Below are positions 62,201 through 64,000 of a stretch of 64,000 nt of DNA, piece after piece. Within the stretch, counting starts at the first letter, position 1. Each line of letters begins with the position of its first letter. Made by a program: the position numbers and the translations under genes. The DNA is from Panonychus citri. Taxonomy: Eukaryota > Arthropoda > Arachnida > Trombidiformes > Tetranychidae. The notes below the pieces were generated by a model. That model ran no database searches and was not told the DNA's origin. It saw only the letters and a list, made by a program, of their open reading frames with translations. The stretch covers positions 558,001-622,000 of the forward strand of contig NW_026515438.1 of NCBI RefSeq assembly GCF_014898815.1, read 5' to 3'.

Positions 62201-62479
62201 GTGATCCTAATAAGGATTAAGTTAATCATCAACATTAAACGATAATTAGTGTTTAAAGGTTTAGATTTATTTTCCTTAGCAATTAAAACCGAATCAGAAT
62301 CATGATTAAACTTTGAATTTTTAATTGTTCAACTTTGATTACAATTGATGAAAGTTTTGTTAACATTCACAATCTAATAAATTCATTGGTTAAATTTACA
62401 GAAATTAATCAAGAAATGACTGACAATTAGTTGATTTTTTTGGTGAAATTAAGGATATACGAAACAATCGACTTACCAT
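56255..62479 (-). CDS. Giant chitin-binding (Rebers-Riddiford-like) cuticle protein
   Basis: Secreted structural protein of the cuticle. Exon 2 (60792-58968) begins TSAIYLLTISVTLVISS, a signal-peptide core. A chitin-binding domain follows: YNFGYDTRD, LPDGTVIGRYGYTDPFG, VKYVAGSTGYYAYED (residues about 30-95), matching the chitin_bind_4 pattern. An 86-bp intron (58967-58882, donor GGTAAGT, acceptor AAATAG) joins in frame to exon 3 (58881-56255). The two exons total 4452 nt, 1484 codons with stop. The rest is a very long Ser/Thr/Pro-rich tail with poly-Thr and poly-Ser runs and two LYVPPI motifs near the C-terminus. Exon 2 starts in phase 0, so Met must come from upstream. The best candidate is ATG at 62479-62477 directly before GTAAGT, an initiator codon ending its own exon, an arrangement common for cuticle genes. 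Most cuticle proteins are 100-300 aa, so this length is exceptional. Confidence 0.85.
60793..62476 (-). other. Cuticle gene intron 1 (inferred)
   Basis: About 1.7 kb of A+T-rich DNA without coding exons, bounded by ATG-GTAAGT upstream and ATTTAG-ACC downstream. It contains TTAATTG words and TTA/ATA runs. An intron separating the start codon from the signal peptide often carries regulatory sequence in arthropod cuticle genes (family knowledge); nothing specific can be named here. Confidence 0.5.
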
Positions 62480-64000
62480 TTTATTAATTATCAGAGTTAA
62501 TTGTTAAAGTTAATTGTAAATCAATGATTGTTGTTAGATGAGGAAAGAAAAGTTGAAAACAAAACAAAAATCACAAGGACAATCAAATGGATCACAATTG
62601 AATGATTAGTTGATTAGTTGACCAATTGGTCCAAATGATTAACCAAATCATTTGGGGTGAAGATTTAATTTGGTTCAACAATAACAAAATCAGCTAAATT
62701 TTCACAAAAATTAACAACAATTATTGATTAGCATGATGATGATCATCAATAAACAATAATATCAATAAGATGACTGAAAACATGATTGAGATGATTAATT
62801 TTAATCAACTAAAAATGTAAATTGTTGATGATAATTAAGGAGGAACCCAAATAATAAGTTGACTAGTTGAATTGAAGGAATTTAAAAAGAAAATTAAAAT
62901 TGTGATAATTTATCAGAATTTAATAATAAAAACAAGTAACAAATGATGAAGAAAATGTTGCTCAATGTGAATGGTCAGTAAATGGTCAACAGTAAATAAG
63001 GTGGAAAAGTAAATCAATTGGAAAAACCTTACACACCTTGAGAGAGAGGGAGAGAAAGAGAGGAGGTAAGAAATAGACAGGTAAATGTAGACAGAGGAAA
63101 GTGAAAGTAAAACAAACGCGTACGATTAGCACGTTAACACGCCTCGAACACGTAACAATGTATTGAGATTACAATGAATATAAGATAACACCTTAAATAA
63201 GGTGATCTTAATTGGAGAACCGGTCAGTCAATCTCAACTTTTCATTATCACAATTAACCATTTTTACACAATTAGAAGGTAATTAAAATTAACTGATCAG
63301 TTGATACTATTGTCCAGTTACATGTTAATCAATGAAATTTAAATGACTGGTCAATGAAACTTTCATCATTTAATTGATCCCAACTGACCAACGATTGATA
63401 ATAATTGATCAATTGTTGGTCAGTTTCTTGTATTAATATTAGTTAACATTTTTGTTATAATTACTAAATCAAGGTAATTAATTTATCTGAAAATCTCAAA
63501 GGCTAAACTGATTAAAATATTAAAATCTAATTGTTAGCTGATTATTATTAATCACCATTGATTACGGATGAAATGTAATGATTATTTGGTAATAATTAAC
63601 CAACATATCGGAATCAATGATTTGCTTTACAATTGAATTAAAATTAAATCCAATTGATGGTCACTATCATTACGATATTTAAATTGGTCTTATTTTTTTC
63701 TTGCAACAATTAACTTGATTAGATACAATTAAATTATCCATGAAGGATATTGTAAAGAGGATATTGTATTGATTATCATTTAGAAATTGATGGTTAACAA
63801 TTAAAAGTAATTCAGTTTACAACAATGTGATAAGATGAACAAAAAATGTTTACAACAATTTACCCTTAGGGCAACATCACTTTATTTAAAAATCAGTTGA
63901 TTATCATTAAGATTAGTTAACTAATCAGATTCAATTCTAATTGGGTTCAGTTAATTCAGTTTCTTTAATCTTTATATTGTATTACAATTGTAATCCAAGG
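62480..64000. other. Upstream flank of the cuticle gene
   Basis: Non-coding and A+T-rich. A less A+T-rich patch with CAAACGCGTACGATTAGCACG at 63112-63132 and several TGACCA/TGGTCA words at 62980-63420 may belong to the promoter region, but no TATA/initiator pair was confidently placed. No open frame of interest. Confidence 0.4.

Overview
The window looks like nuclear DNA of a mite, most likely a plant-feeding spider mite or close relative. That is inferred from a chelicerate-type retinoid X receptor, an arthropod chitin-binding cuticle protein, strong A+T richness, short introns with standard GT/AG ends and a short CCTAA (TTAGG) telomere-type tract. I could not run a database search, so family names rest on motifs and recalled homologues.

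Layout. 1-2.1 kb: no gene. 2.1-9.8 kb: a mosaic of recent direct and inverted duplications of pieces of the RXR gene, interleaved with a choline-phosphate cytidylyltransferase gene (5585-6858, one frame-breaking base missing), a truncated copy of its 5' end, a telomere-type repeat and a 230-bp foldback element. 10.1-12.4 kb (minus): RXR exons 2-5. RXR exon 1 is recognisable at 38.3-38.4 kb, so RXR has a ~26-kb first intron. 25704-37670: a nearly intact Ty3/gypsy-type LTR retrotransposon inserted in that intron, antisense to RXR. 38.4-47.5 kb: long intergenic DNA upstream of RXR. 47.6-55.6 kb (minus): a complete 10-exon ARFGEF3/BIG3 orthologue (about 2143 aa, every exon phase matching). 56.3-62.5 kb (minus): a giant cuticle protein gene (about 1484 aa).

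The most unusual object is the retrotransposon. Besides gag, protease, RT/RNase H and integrase, it carries between integrase and the 3' LTR (i) a 2.2-kb non-coding array of 12 hairpins sharing one 13-base loop core (AGTAAATTACCCT or its complement) but with different, self-complementary arms, with one more hairpin of the same class in each LTR, and (ii) an accessory coding region with a RING/TRAF-like zinc finger and a DEDDh 3'-5' exonuclease domain. Its reading frame changes many times. Four +1 changes in gag-pol all fall at NNC-TGA-R, resembling antizyme-type +1 frameshift sites, though single-base indels are a real alternative because the two LTRs differ only by indels.

How the genes relate: RXR is a nuclear receptor that pairs with other receptors (ecdysteroid signalling in arthropods); ARFGEF3 acts in Golgi/secretory-granule traffic; the cuticle gene makes a secreted structural protein; PCYT1 makes CDP-choline. 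They do not form an operon-like unit. Exon coordinates were checked by phase arithmetic but come from reading by eye.
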